NCBI GenBank assembly: GCA_000690595.2
Contig: JHUT02000015.1
Coordinates: 1 to 64,000 of the forward strand
From: Natrinema mahii
Lineage (GTDB): Archaea > Halobacteriota > Halobacteria > Halobacteriales > Natrialbaceae
Direction of reading: 5' to 3'
Length of the DNA stretch: 64,000 nucleotides
In this document: piece after piece, positions 34,712 to 46,039 of the stretch
Position numbering within the stretch: the stretch's first letter is position 1
Layout: every line of letters begins with the position of its first letter
Program-made: the position numbers and the translations under genes
The notes under the pieces: generated by a model
Databases searched by the model: none
Told to the model about the DNA's origin: nothing
The model's input: the letters and a program-made list of their open reading frames with translations, nothing else

Positions 34712-35476
34712 ATGGTGAGGGTGATGACGGGCTCATCAAACCGGTCGGTCGAACGGGCGTTCAGGATCGTCGACGAACTCGCGGAAAACGGCGGCGGGCG
34801 CGTCTCGGAACTCGCGGATCGCCTCGAGATGCCGGTCAGCACCGTCCACAACTATTTACAGGCGCTCGTCGAGACGGGCTACGTTACGGTCGAGAACAAG
34901 GAGTATTCGACGACGACCCGGTTTCTCGAGGTCGGTCACCGACAGCGCCATCGCTTGGAGGTGTTTCAGGCCGTCAGCGACGAACTCCAAGACATCGCAG
35001 CCGAGACCGGCGAACACGTGACGCTGCTGGTCGAGGAAAACGACCAGTGTGTGATCGTCGCGGTCCAGGAAGGTCCCGACGCCGTGAATCTGTTCGCGTA
35101 TCCCGGTGCGCGCATGCCGTTGCACGCGGCGGCTCCCGGAAAAGCGATTCTGGCCCACATGCCCGAGGACCGCGTCCGGGGGATCATCGACCGGCAGGGC
35201 CTCGTGGAGATGACGAACCGGACCATCACCGACCCCGACGTCCTCTTCGACCAGCTCGCGGAGATCCGCGAGCAGGGGTACGCCGTCGACGAGGGCGAAC
35301 GCATCGCCGGCATGGTCTGTATCTCCGCGCCGGTGCTGGACAAAAGCGACGAGATCCGTGGAGCGATCTGTGTCTGTGGCCCACAGAGTCGGATCGACGA
35401 GAAACGCCGCGAGGAGATCGCCGACATCGTCAAGCGATCGGCGAACGTGACGCAGGTCAATCTAGATTACGTCTAA
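34712..35476 (+). CDS. IclR-family transcriptional regulator
   Basis: Regulator of 254 residues, full family length. The N-terminal winged helix (SVERAFRIVDELAENGGGRVSELADRLEMPVSTVHNYLQAL) is followed by the IclR effector domain (residues 85-250, with HVTLLVEENDQCVIV, LHAAAPGKAILAHMPE and ERIAGMVCISAPV). IclR proteins bind small organic acids or acyl derivatives. It heads the acyl-CoA catabolic island, so it probably senses an intermediate of that pathway. The start at 34712 or at 34724 is possible; the frame upstream is not protein-like. Confidence 0.9.
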   Translation: MVRVMTGSSNRSVERAFRIVDELAENGGGRVSELADRLEMPVSTVHNYLQALVETGYVTVENKEYSTTTRFLEVGHRQRHRLEVFQAVSDELQDIAAETGEHVTLLVEENDQCVIVAVQEGPDAVNLFAYPGARMPLHAAAPGKAILAHMPEDRVRGIIDRQGLVEMTNRTITDPDVLFDQLAEIREQGYAVDEGERIAGMVCISAPVLDKSDEIRGAICVCGPQSRIDEKRREEIADIVKRSANVTQVNLDYV

Positions 35477-35595
35477 CCCGGCTCCGATCGACCGCCATCA
35501 GCCGTCGCCGACCGGCTCCCGCGCCTGTCATCCCGTGTCCGCCGTCTCCGGATCACAGCCGTGGCAGCGACACCCCTGCCCACGATTCGATCCCG

Positions 35596-36384
35596 CTAGC
35601 GGCCGACGAACTCGGGCTCGCCGTCGTCGAAGAAGGCATCCAGACCGCGCTCGTAGTCCGCCGTTCGGGTCGCGTCTGCGATGCCGTCAGTCTCCGCCGC
35701 GAGCTGTTGCTCGAGCGAGCGCTCGTAGCTGTCGGTCAGCAGTCGGGTCGTCGTCCCGAACGCCGCGGTCGGCCCTGCCGCCAGTTCGGCGGCGAGTTCG
35801 GCCAGCCGGTCGTCGAATTCGTCGCTGGGGACGACCTCGTTTGCCAGTCCCAGCTCGTGGGCCTCCGCAGGGCTGATGGGGTCGTCTTTCAGGACGAGTT
35901 CCTTGGCGGCTCGCAGCCCGACGAGCCGCGGCAGGAAAAAGGTCGCGCCGCCGTCGCCGGTCAGGCCGATTCCGGGATACGCGAATGTGAGCGTCGCGTC
36001 CTCGCCGAGGACGAGCAGGTCCGGGAACAGCGTCAAGCTAAAGCCGATCCCGGCGGCGATGCCGTTGACGCCGCCGACGATCGGCGTCTTCGTCCGGTGG
36101 AACTGGACGATCGCTTCGTGAGCCCGTCCGGCCAACTCTCGGATGTGGGCCGCATCGGACTTGTCACCGGAGAGCGCGCCGAGGTCCGCGCCGGAGCCGA
36201 AGAAATCGCCCGCATGCGTGAGAACGATACACCGCGTGTCGGGGTCCTCACCGAGGGTCGTCGCCGCCGACACCAGTTCGTTGGCCATCTCGAGTGTGAG
36301 CGCGTTTCGCCCGGCAGTACTCTCGAGGGTCACCGTTGCGACGCCGTCGTCGTGATCGATCGAGAGGTTGTCGTATGCAACCAT
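35596..36384 (-). CDS. Enoyl-CoA hydratase/isomerase family protein
   Basis: Crotonase-fold protein of 262 residues, expected to hydrate crotonyl-CoA or a similar enoyl-CoA, or to shift its double bond. The oxyanion-hole segments are visible (GDFFGSGADL; GGVNGIAAGIGFSLTLFPDLLV), as is the segment AYPGIGLTGDGGATFFLPRLVG. The Asp in GLTGDGG resembles PaaG-like isomerases more than classic hydratases with a Glu there, so the exact activity is open. Convergent with iclR. Confidence 0.85.
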   Translation of the reverse strand: MVAYDNLSIDHDDGVATVTLESTAGRNALTLEMANELVSAATTLGEDPDTRCIVLTHAGDFFGSGADLGALSGDKSDAAHIRELAGRAHEAIVQFHRTKTPIVGGVNGIAAGIGFSLTLFPDLLVLGEDATLTFAYPGIGLTGDGGATFFLPRLVGLRAAKELVLKDDPISPAEAHELGLANEVVPSDEFDDRLAELAAELAAGPTAAFGTTTRLLTDSYERSLEQQLAAETDGIADATRTADYERGLDAFFDDGEPEFVGR

Positions 36385-36458
36385 CGGATCGGTATTTGAC
36401 GTAATCTCGCTTAACGGTTCCTGCTTTGTCGGTTCGAGAACGGGGCTCGGCCCCGTCT

Positions 36459-36540
36459 ATAGTAGCTCTTGAAAGTCACTACACACCCGATCGCAGGACA
36501 GCATTGTGATCGGTGTGTAAATCGTTTCAAGAGCTACTAT
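36459..36540 (+). mobile_element. 82-bp palindromic element, copy A
   Basis: Begins ATAGTAGCTCTTGAAA and ends TTTCAAGAGCTACTAT, a perfect 16-bp terminal stem. Inner half-sites are AGTCACTACACACC on the left and GTGTGTAAATCG on the right. Its last 14 bases lie inside the CoA-transferase gene and supply that gene's stop codon and its final three Ser codons. Confidence 0.88.
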
Positions 36541-38095
36541 CGATCGCGTCGGTCAGGTCGAGCGGCTCGTCGGCAAACAGTGCGGGGTTCATCTCCGCGA
36601 GATCGTCGGCCACGAGCGGCTCGAAGCCCAACTGATCGAGCACGTCGGCTTCGAGGTCGATCCCGGGCGCGACCTCCGTGAGTTCGAGGCCCTCGGGGGA
36701 GAGCTCGAAGACCGCGCGCTCGGTCACGTAGACGATCGGCTGGTCGATTTCGACGGCGTACTCGCCGCTGAACGTGATCTGCTCGACCGAGTCGACGAAC
36801 TTCGAACTCGCGCCGTCGTTCTCGATCGAGAGTTCACCGTCGCCGGCCTCGATTTCGAGGCCGTCGGTCGTCAGGGTGCCACAGAAGACGACCTTCTCGG
36901 CGTTTTGCGTGATGTTGATGAAGCCGCCACAGCCGGGGAGCTGCGAGCCGAACCGGCTGACGTTGATGTTGCCCATCGCGTCGACCTGTGCCATCCCCAG
37001 AAAGCCCATGTCGAGGCCACCGCCGTCGTAGAAGTCGAACTGCTGGGTCGAGGAGACCAGCGCCTCGTGGTTGACGGCGGTCCCGAAGCTGATGCCGCCG
37101 GAGGCAGCGCCGCCGACCGGTCCCGACTCGACGGTCTGGGTGATCTCGTCTGCGATGTCGCCTTCGGCCGCAACCACCGGGACGAGTTCCGGGACGCCCA
37201 CGCCGAGGTTGATGACCGAATCCGGCTCGAGTTCCATCGCCGCCCGGCGGGCGATGATCGTCCGCTCGTCGAGCGAAAGCGGCTCGCTGTCGTCGTCGGT
37301 CGGTTGCTTGATCTCGCCGCTGTAGGCGGGGTTGTAGTCTTCCGCGTACGTCTGCTGGTGGTGACTCGGCGGCGCTTCGACGACGGAATCGACCAGCACG
37401 CCGGGGACGGCCACGTCGCGGGCGGTGAGCGTGCCCGACTCCGTGACGCGCTCGACCTGGGCGATCACGGTGCCGCCGGAGTTGTGGGCGGCCTGGGCCA
37501 TCGCCAGCACGTTCGAGTCGAGGGCTTCCCGCTCCATGGTGATGTTACCGTTCTCGTCGGCCGTCGTCCCCCGGATGATCGCCACGTCGATCGGCACCGA
37601 GTGATAGAAGAGATACTCCTCACCGTCGACGGTCATGACCTCGACGATGTCCTCGTCGGTGACGTCGTTGGCCTTCGCGCCGTCCTGACGCGGATCGACG
37701 AACGTTCCCAGCCCGACGTGGCTGAGCGTGCCGGGTTTGCCCGCGGCGGTATCGCGAAGCAGGTGATCCATCACGCCGAAGGGGAGGTTGTAGGCCTCGA
37801 TCTCGTTGTTGACGACCTTCGCCATCAGGTCGGGCGTAAAGCCCCAGTGGCTCGCGATCGTGCGCTCGAGCATCCCCTCTTGGACCAGATGCGAGAGCCC
37901 ACGCCCCTGCCGGTCGCCTTCTGCGGCGGGATGATAGAGGGTGAGATCGCGGGGCTGGCCCGTTTCGGCGTATCGCTCGCCGAGTGCCTCGAGAACGTAT
38001 TCGGGAATCCCGACGGCGACGAAGCCGCCGACGCCGACCGTATCGCCGTCGTCGATACGTTCGACTGCCGCCTCTCTGGACTGTCGAATCGTCAT
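36527..38095 (-). CDS. Acyl-CoA:carboxylate CoA-transferase (fused alpha-beta)
   Basis: Family I CoA-transferase with both halves in one chain, 522 residues. Alpha-half landmark GVGGFVAVGIPEYVLEAL; beta-half NLGVGVPELV and the catalytic Glu323 in TVESGPVGG, which carries the CoA thioester. It moves CoA between short acyl groups, for example from acetyl-CoA to a free acid. The stop codon and last three Ser codons come from palindromic element A, so the original C-terminus has been replaced. The change is short and outside the catalytic region, so activity is probably kept. Confidence 0.87.
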   Translation of the reverse strand: MTIRQSREAAVERIDDGDTVGVGGFVAVGIPEYVLEALGERYAETGQPRDLTLYHPAAEGDRQGRGLSHLVQEGMLERTIASHWGFTPDLMAKVVNNEIEAYNLPFGVMDHLLRDTAAGKPGTLSHVGLGTFVDPRQDGAKANDVTDEDIVEVMTVDGEEYLFYHSVPIDVAIIRGTTADENGNITMEREALDSNVLAMAQAAHNSGGTVIAQVERVTESGTLTARDVAVPGVLVDSVVEAPPSHHQQTYAEDYNPAYSGEIKQPTDDDSEPLSLDERTIIARRAAMELEPDSVINLGVGVPELVPVVAAEGDIADEITQTVESGPVGGAASGGISFGTAVNHEALVSSTQQFDFYDGGGLDMGFLGMAQVDAMGNINVSRFGSQLPGCGGFINITQNAEKVVFCGTLTTDGLEIEAGDGELSIENDGASSKFVDSVEQITFSGEYAVEIDQPIVYVTERAVFELSPEGLELTEVAPGIDLEADVLDQLGFEPLVADDLAEMNPALFADEPLDLTDAIDSSS

Positions 38096-38233
38096 ACCTC
38101 ACTCTCGCGGGAGCCGCTACTTTTAGTTACCTATCTCAGCGCCACGCCGCCGTAACAAGCGCTCGCACCGGTATCGACGACGTTCCCACAGCTGAATCGT
38201 ACGCTTTACTATCCCACCCCCGAATCAGTGTGT

Positions 38234-39358
38234 ATGGAGCTAACAGACAATCAGCAGCTGATACGGAACACCGTCCGTGAGTTCGTCGAGACGGAAGTCG
38301 GCGAGACGGTCGACGAACACGACGCGGCCCAGACGTTTCCGGAAGACGTCTGGGACGGGCTCGCGGAACTCGACCTGACCGGGCTCACGGTCCCCGAGGA
38401 GTACGGCGGGTTCGACGCCGACGAAGTGACCTACAGCATCGTCAACGAAGAGATTGCGCGGGGGCATCTGGCAGTTGCGACGGCGCTGTCGGTCCACTGT
38501 CTGGCCACCTCGTGTATTCGCCAGTTCGGCACCGAGGAACACAAAGAGGAGTGGCTGCCGAAGATGGTCGACGGTCGCCCCGTCGGCGCGTTCGCGCTCT
38601 CGGAACCCGACGCCGGCTCGAACCCGGCCGAGATGAGTACCGAGGCCCGCCTCGAGGACGGCGAATACGTCATCAACGGGAAAAAACAGTGGATCACGAA
38701 CGGCAAACGTGCGGGCGTCGTCATCCTGTTTGCGAAGACCGACCGCGACGATCCCGACACCGTGACCCAGTTTCTGGTGCCCAAGGACACGCCCGGACTC
38801 GAGATCGGCAAGAAAGAGGACAAGCTCGGGCTGCGTGCCAGCGACACCACGACGCTGCTTTTCGACGATGTGCGGATCCCCGAAGAGAACCGCCTGACTG
38901 AGGTCGGCGACGGGCTCAAGGCCGCGTTCTCGATCCTGACCGGTGGCCGGATCGCGATCGCCAGTCAGGCCGTCGGCGTCGCCCAGGCGGCGCTCGACGC
39001 TGCCGTAAGCTACGCCAACGAACGCGAACAGTTCGGCGAGCCGATCAGCAACCATCAGGCGATCGCCCACAAGCTCGCGGACATGCAGACGAACGTGCAG
39101 GCAGCACGCCTGCTGACGCGTGACGCCGCCCGGAAAAACGACGGTGGCCTCGATCCGCAGGCAGCGAGCATGGCGAAGTACTTCGCCAGCGAGACGGCGG
39201 TCGACGTCGCAAACGAGGCGGTACAGGTCCATGGCGGCTACGGCTACACCAAGGACTTCGACGTCGAGCGCTACTACCGCGACGCCAAGATCACCACGAT
39301 CTACGAGGGGACCTCCGAAATACAGAAGGAGGTTATCTCGCGGCACTTAACCGAGTAA
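38234..39358 (+). CDS. Acyl-CoA dehydrogenase, short-chain type
   Basis: Flavoprotein dehydrogenase of 374 residues that forms the alpha-beta double bond of an acyl-CoA and passes electrons to ETF. N-terminal helical domain, the FALSEPDAGSNPAEMSTEA and GKKQWITNG beta-domain signatures, and the catalytic Glu in IYEGTSEIQ near residue 359, as in short-chain (butyryl-CoA) enzymes. ATG at 38234 is preceded by a TATA-like TTTACTA 28 bases upstream. Divergent from the CoA-transferase gene, both within the acyl-CoA island. Confidence 0.92.
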   Translation: MELTDNQQLIRNTVREFVETEVGETVDEHDAAQTFPEDVWDGLAELDLTGLTVPEEYGGFDADEVTYSIVNEEIARGHLAVATALSVHCLATSCIRQFGTEEHKEEWLPKMVDGRPVGAFALSEPDAGSNPAEMSTEARLEDGEYVINGKKQWITNGKRAGVVILFAKTDRDDPDTVTQFLVPKDTPGLEIGKKEDKLGLRASDTTTLLFDDVRIPEENRLTEVGDGLKAAFSILTGGRIAIASQAVGVAQAALDAAVSYANEREQFGEPISNHQAIAHKLADMQTNVQAARLLTRDAARKNDGGLDPQAASMAKYFASETAVDVANEAVQVHGGYGYTKDFDVERYYRDAKITTIYEGTSEIQKEVISRHLTE

Positions 39359-39367
39359 CGCGACGCG

Positions 39368-40231
39368 TTACTCGTACTCGTAGAAGCCGCGGCCAGTCTT
39401 TTTGCCGAGTTCTCCCGCTTCGACCTTGCGCTTGAGGAGATAGGCCGGCTTGTACCGATCACCTAACTCCTCGTGGAGCGTCTCGGAGGCGTGGAGACAG
39501 ACGTCGAGGCCGATGTGGTCGGCCAGCGTCAGCGGCCCCATCGGCACGTTCGTCCCCAGTTCCATGCCCGCGTCGATGTCCTCCTTCGAGGCGACGCCCT
39601 CGTCGTAGGCGCGGATCCCCTCGTTGATCCAGGGCATCAGGATGCGGTTGGTGACGAAACCGGGCTTGTCGTCGGACTCCCAGGTCGTCTTCCCGAGATC
39701 CTCGGCGAACTCGTGTGCCAGCGCGGTGACGTCGTCGGCGGTCTTCTCGCCGACGACGATCTCGACGCCCTCCATCACCGGGACGGGATTCATGAAGTGC
39801 AGCCCGACGACGGCCGCCGGTCGCTCGGTCGCGCTCGCGATCGAGGTAATCGAGAGCGTACTCGTGTTCGTCGCGAGGACGGCGTCGTCGCGACAGGTCT
39901 CGTCGAGATCGGCGAAGATGTCGCGTTTGATCTCGAGGTCCTCGACGGCAGCCTCGACGACGACGTCGCAGTCGGAGAGGTCCTCGAGGTCGGTCGTGCC
40001 GGTGATCCGGTCGCGGGCCGCGTCGGCTTCGTCCTCGGTCAGAGCGTCTCTGCTGACGAGTCGACCGAGACTGTCGTCGATCGTCTCGAAGCCACTGTCG
40101 ACGAACTCCTGTTCGACGTCGCGCATGACGACGTCGTAGCCTGCCGTTGCGGCGACCTGTGCGATACCACTGCCCATCGTGCCAGCGCCGACGACGCCGA
40201 CACGGTCGATCGTCTCTACGTCTGCAACCAT
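39368..40231 (-). CDS. 3-hydroxyacyl-CoA dehydrogenase
   Basis: NAD-dependent dehydrogenase of 287 residues, size of the stand-alone 3-hydroxybutyryl-CoA dehydrogenases. Rossmann motif VGAGTMGSGIAQVAA at the N-terminus, catalytic His in GLHFMNPVPVM, and the C-terminal helical domain with FVTNRILMPWINEGIRAYDEG. It oxidises 3-hydroxyacyl-CoA to 3-ketoacyl-CoA. Convergent with the dehydrogenase gene (nine bases apart). An extra Met codon just before (40234) is possible. Confidence 0.93.
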   Translation of the reverse strand: MVADVETIDRVGVVGAGTMGSGIAQVAATAGYDVVMRDVEQEFVDSGFETIDDSLGRLVSRDALTEDEADAARDRITGTTDLEDLSDCDVVVEAAVEDLEIKRDIFADLDETCRDDAVLATNTSTLSITSIASATERPAAVVGLHFMNPVPVMEGVEIVVGEKTADDVTALAHEFAEDLGKTTWESDDKPGFVTNRILMPWINEGIRAYDEGVASKEDIDAGMELGTNVPMGPLTLADHIGLDVCLHASETLHEELGDRYKPAYLLKRKVEAGELGKKTGRGFYEYE

Positions 40232-40361
40232 CATTCCGTGGTGGTCGGACTGTCGTAGTAAATGTCCCGACTCTCGTCAGTGACGGAACCGACGGTCACA
40301 ACCACCCGCCGTCGTCCGATACAGCTATACCGCACGAACTGAGACGTAGTGGTGATACCCA

Positions 40362-41528
40362 ATGTCACAGGTGCAACTCGCCGGCACAGGCATGACGACG
40401 TTCGGGTCACATCCCGATCGGACGGGCAGGGATATGTTCGCAGACGCCGGGCTCGCCGCTCTCGAGGACGCCGGCGTCCCGGCTGCGGACGTCGACGAAC
40501 TCTTTTACGGCAACTTCGTCGGCACCCTCTCGGAAGGACAGGGCCACCAGGGGCCGCTCATGGCGGAGGCGTTCGGGACGACCGCCCCCTCGCGCCGAAT
40601 CGAAAGCGCGTGTGCCTCGAGCGGGCTCGCGGTCCACGATGCCGTGCGTGCGATCCGCAGCGGCGAGTCCGATGTCGTCGTTGCCGGCGGTATGGAGCGG
40701 ATGACGAACATGGGGACGGCTGGGGCGACGAAGGGGCTGGCCAGCGCGGCCGACGACCTCTATGAAGTCCGGGCGGGTGTCACCTTCCCCGGCGCGTACG
40801 CGCTGATGGCACGGGCCTATTTCGACGAGTACGGCGGTACCCACGAGGATCTGGCCCATATCGCGGTCAAAAATCACGACAACGCACTCGCCAACGACCA
40901 CGCTCATCTCCGACAGGAGATCACGGTCGCGGACGCACTCGAGGCGCCCGAAATCGCGTCCCCGTTCACGCTGTACGACGCCTGTCCGATCAGCGACGGG
41001 GCGGCCGCGATCGTCTTGGCCTCTCCCGAATACGCCGCGGAACACGACCTCGAGGCCGACGTAGCGATTACGGGCGCCGGCCACGGCGGCGATACGATGG
41101 CGTTGCACGATCGCCAGTCGCTCTCGAAGACGCCTGCGACCCGCGACGCTGCAGTGGACGCCTACGACGACGCCGACGTCGACCCCAGCGATATCTCCGT
41201 CGCGGAGGTCCACGACTGCTTTACGATCGCCGAAGTCCTCGCCCTCGAGGCGCTCGGCCTCTACAGTCACGGCGAGGCGATCGGGGCAGCCCGCCGCGGC
41301 GAGACGTGCCGTGACGGCGAGTTGCCGGTGAACCTCTCCGGCGGCCTGAAAGCGAAGGGGCATCCGGTCGGCGCAACCGGCGCTGCCCAGGTGGCCGCCG
41401 TCGCGACGCTGCTCGACGGCACCCATCCGCGGGCCGACGCCGTCGACGACGCCACGGTCGGCGTCGCCCAGAACGCTGGTGGAACCGTCGCCAGTGCGAC
41501 CGTTCACGTTCTGGAGGTGATGGAGTGA
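40362..41528 (+). CDS. SCPx-type thiolase
   Basis: Thiolase of 388 residues. The nucleophile is Cys84 (ESACASSG), with His in EVHDCFTIAE and GGLKAKGHPVGATG. This HDCF form marks SCPx-type thiolases, which in archaea act together with a DUF35 partner; in the archaeal acetoacetyl-CoA system HMG-CoA synthase also joins. It cleaves 3-ketoacyl-CoA to acetyl-CoA or performs the reverse. Its stop overlaps the DUF35 start (TGATG), the usual coupling for this pair. Confidence 0.9.
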   Translation: MSQVQLAGTGMTTFGSHPDRTGRDMFADAGLAALEDAGVPAADVDELFYGNFVGTLSEGQGHQGPLMAEAFGTTAPSRRIESACASSGLAVHDAVRAIRSGESDVVVAGGMERMTNMGTAGATKGLASAADDLYEVRAGVTFPGAYALMARAYFDEYGGTHEDLAHIAVKNHDNALANDHAHLRQEITVADALEAPEIASPFTLYDACPISDGAAAIVLASPEYAAEHDLEADVAITGAGHGGDTMALHDRQSLSKTPATRDAAVDAYDDADVDPSDISVAEVHDCFTIAEVLALEALGLYSHGEAIGAARRGETCRDGELPVNLSGGLKAKGHPVGATGAAQVAAVATLLDGTHPRADAVDDATVGVAQNAGGTVASATVHVLEVME

Positions 41529-41914
41529 TGACGGACGTGACCAACGGCGAGTACGACGCGTTCCTCGAGGCGCTTGCAGCGGGCGAAGGCTACTACCGCA
41601 ACTGCGAGAACGGGCACGGCCTGCTGCCGCCACGGCGTGTCTGCCCGCACTGTGGCGATCGCAATCTCACGGAGCGGGACCTCCCGTCGGCCGGCGACAT
41701 CGTCACGCACACGACCGTGTCCGTTCCGACGCCGCAGTTCGAAGACGAGGCCCCCTACGTCACCGCCGTCGTCGACTTCGACGGCGTCCGACTCACGGGA
41801 ATCGTGCGGGGCATCGATCCGGAAGCCGTCGAAATCGGCGACCGCGTCACCGCGACCGTCGAATCCACCGAGACTGACGGCAAGCGGACGATCGTCTTCC
41901 GCCCGGCAGAATAA
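41528..41914 (+). CDS. DUF35 OB-fold protein, thiolase partner
   Basis: Protein of 128 residues: an N-terminal zinc-ribbon-like part (NCENGHG and CPHCGDRN, one Cys of the first pair replaced) and a C-terminal OB fold (VTHTTVSVPTPQFEDEAPYVTAVVDFDGVRLTG). In archaea DUF35 proteins bind CoA between thiolase and HMG-CoA synthase and channel the intermediate. No HMG-CoA synthase gene is nearby, so here it may serve catabolic thiolysis. Overlaps the thiolase stop. Confidence 0.85.
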   Translation: MTDVTNGEYDAFLEALAAGEGYYRNCENGHGLLPPRRVCPHCGDRNLTERDLPSAGDIVTHTTVSVPTPQFEDEAPYVTAVVDFDGVRLTGIVRGIDPEAVEIGDRVTATVESTETDGKRTIVFRPAE

Positions 41915-41962
41915 CGGAGCCACTTCGCGATACGACACCCACTCCAGCGGGCGTCGGCCCGG

Positions 41963-43600
41963 CTACAGGCCGTGTTTTTGCTGTTCTTCCTTGCGGAGTT
42001 CGACGCGGCGGATCTTCCCGCTCGAGGTCTTGGGGAGTTCGTCGGTGAACTCGATCCGGCGGGGGTACTTGTAGGGGGCCGTTTCGTCTTTCATGAACGA
42101 CTGTAAGTCGTCTTTCAGTTCGTCGGTGCCCTCGTAGCCTTCAGCGAGGATCACGTAGGCCTTGACGACGCTGCCGCGTTCTTCGTGTGGACTGTCGACG
42201 ACGGCGGCCTCGGCGACGGCGTCGTGGGTGACGAGGGCGTCCTCGACCTCGAAGGGACCGATGCGATAGCCCGACGAGATGATGATATCGTCGGCCCGGC
42301 CTTCGAAAAAGAAGTAGCCGTCCTCGTCGCGGGAGGCGAGATCGCCCGTGCGGTAGTAGTCGCCGGAGAGTTTCCGCTCGTCGAGGTCGGGTTTCTCGTA
42401 GTAGCCGTCGAAGATCGCCGGCGAGTCGATCGGCACGGCGATCTCACCGATCTCGCCGGGTTCGACCGCTTCCTCGTCGTCGACGTCGATGATCGTCGCG
42501 CCGACACCGGGCGTCGGCTTGCCCATGCTGCCGGGCTTGACGTCGATCCCGGGGTAGTTCGTCACCAAGGCGACGGTCTCGGTCTGGCCGTAGCCGTCAC
42601 GCGGGGTCACGCCCCAGGCGTCCTGAATGCGCTCGATCGGTTCACGGTTGAGTGGCTCGCCCGCCGACAGCGCGTCGTTGAGGGTGACATCGTAGTCCTC
42701 GAGGTCGGCGTTGGCGAACATCCGGTACTGGGTCGGGACGGCACAGAGTTTGGTGACGCCCTCGTCTTCCATGAGCTCGAGGAACGTGTCGGGCTCGAAC
42801 TCGCCGTCGTAGATGAGTTGGGTCGCTCCCGTCGTCAGGCCGACGCCGACCGGGCTCCAGAACCACTTCGCCCAGCCGGTCCCCGTGGTGGCCCAGAGCA
42901 GTTCGTCCTCGAGGTCGGTGTCCGCGTCGACACCCCACCAGTAGGGGGCGTTGATCCGGTTGAAACAGTACTGCCAGCGGTGTTTGTGCAACACCGGTTT
43001 GGGCTGGCCGGTCGTTCCGCTGGTGTAGTTGATCGTCATCGGGTCCTCGGCAGCCAACTCGGGGCCGTCGTAGTCGGTCGACTCCTCGGCCATGACGTCC
43101 GCGACCGTCGTCCAGCCTTCGCCCTGCAGGTCGTCTTCGGAACCGTCGAGGACGATGACCCGCTCGAGTGGGGTCTCCTCGAGTACCGGTTCGACCATGT
43201 CGGTCAGCGATTCGTGGACGACGATACTCGTCGCGGTACAGTCGTCGGCCCGGAACGCGATATCTTTCGAGCGCAGCATCGACGAACAGGGGACCAGCAG
43301 CGAGCCGGTCGCCAGCGCCCCCAGTTGGATCGCAAACGCGTCGGGATGGCGCGGGAACAGGTGCATGACCCGATCGCCCTCGGTGACGCCGAGGGACTCG
43401 AGGCCGTTGGCAAAGCGGTTCATGTCGTCCCGGATGTCGGCGTAGGTCCGTTCCTCGCGGGCCCCCTCGTCGTCCAAGAACCGGACGGCAACGCGATCGC
43501 CGACCGAGTCGGCGTGATCCGTGACGACCGACGGGATCGCATACGAGTCCGGAATGTCCCACTCGAAGCTGTCTGCTTCTGTAGTGTAATTAACACCCAT
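41963..43600 (-). CDS. Acyl-CoA synthetase (AMP-forming)
   Basis: Adenylate-forming ligase of 545 residues that activates a free short- or medium-chain acid to acyl-CoA. Motifs: phosphate loop INYTSGTTGQPK, DGYGQTE, the hinge region with SGDYYRTGDLASRDEDGYFFFEGRADDII, and C-terminal Lys in PKTSSGKIRR, the adenylation lysine. I start at ATG 43600 (MGVNYTTEADSF); the ORF extends further upstream but not protein-like. Substrate is not fixed by these motifs; isobutyrate or another short acid would fit the neighbours. Confidence 0.88.
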   Translation of the reverse strand: MGVNYTTEADSFEWDIPDSYAIPSVVTDHADSVGDRVAVRFLDDEGAREERTYADIRDDMNRFANGLESLGVTEGDRVMHLFPRHPDAFAIQLGALATGSLLVPCSSMLRSKDIAFRADDCTATSIVVHESLTDMVEPVLEETPLERVIVLDGSEDDLQGEGWTTVADVMAEESTDYDGPELAAEDPMTINYTSGTTGQPKPVLHKHRWQYCFNRINAPYWWGVDADTDLEDELLWATTGTGWAKWFWSPVGVGLTTGATQLIYDGEFEPDTFLELMEDEGVTKLCAVPTQYRMFANADLEDYDVTLNDALSAGEPLNREPIERIQDAWGVTPRDGYGQTETVALVTNYPGIDVKPGSMGKPTPGVGATIIDVDDEEAVEPGEIGEIAVPIDSPAIFDGYYEKPDLDERKLSGDYYRTGDLASRDEDGYFFFEGRADDIIISSGYRIGPFEVEDALVTHDAVAEAAVVDSPHEERGSVVKAYVILAEGYEGTDELKDDLQSFMKDETAPYKYPRRIEFTDELPKTSSGKIRRVELRKEEQQKHGL

Positions 43601-43787
43601 ACGCTGGCAATCAAAACGCGCAATCTTGAATCTTTTGTTACAATTGGTAATTTCTCTCACCCACGTGTTCAATAGCTGGCCCACTCCCGATGTCGGCCGC
43701 CGACTCCACCTGTCGGTTGTCACTCTCGCCGAAAAGTCGCCTCGAGCGGCACAACATTTTAGAAGAGTTGCATCTATATGCTAGACA

Positions 43788-45485
<1,698 letters not shown>

Positions 45486-45616
45486 GCCGGTCTCCCGTCG
45501 GCTGTCGCTTCCCACCGATTCCCGAGCCCGTCGTTCCCCGGTCGGAAGCGCCGTTTCGACGGTCAAAACTTGGTGACTCCGATAGAACCATACGGTTCCC
45601 CTTCGAACCGAGATCC

Positions 45617-46039
45617 ATGGGTATCGAGAACGATGAGCGGACGATTCGGTGTCTGGTTGCAAAGGTCGGTCTCGACGGCCACGACCGTGGCGCACACGTT
45701 ATTTCCCGAGCGTTCCGTGACGCCGGCTTCGAGGTCATCTACTCCGGACTGCACAAGGCACCCGACGACATCGTCCAGGCTGCGGTGCAAGAAGACATCG
45801 ACGTCCTCGGCATCTCGATTCTCTCCGGGGCACACGATACGCTCGTCCCGAAAATTATGGACGGCCTCGAGGAATACGGCGCGAAAGCGGAGACGCTCGT
45901 ACTCGTCGGTGGCGTGATTCCGGAGGAAGACCGCGACGAACTCAAAGCGGCAGGGGCTGGTGCGATCTTCGGTCCCGGAACGTCGATCGAAGAGACCATC
46001 GACTTCGTCCGGAAAAACGTCTCCGACGACCGTGTTTAA
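45617..46039 (+). CDS. icmB: B12-binding subunit of the acyl-CoA mutase
   Basis: Cobalamin-binding protein of 140 residues. DXHXXG is present as Asp20, His22 and Gly25 (KVGLDGHDRG); this His replaces the lower ligand of cobalt. SILSGAH and LVGGVIP complete the nucleotide-binding fold. It docks on the catalytic subunit encoded 131 bases upstream. I start at MGIENDERTI; the larger open frame upstream is shadow of the preceding gene. Together they interconvert butyryl-CoA and isobutyryl-CoA if the signature is right. Confidence 0.9.
   Translation: MGIENDERTIRCLVAKVGLDGHDRGAHVISRAFRDAGFEVIYSGLHKAPDDIVQAAVQEDIDVLGISILSGAHDTLVPKIMDGLEEYGAKAETLVLVGGVIPEEDRDELKAAGAGAIFGPGTSIEETIDFVRKNVSDDRV

Noticed and set aside
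45489-46039. Longer start for the B12-binding subunit
   Set aside because: The upstream codons are a shadow of the large subunit gene; the family starts about 12 residues before the KVGLDGHDRG motif.
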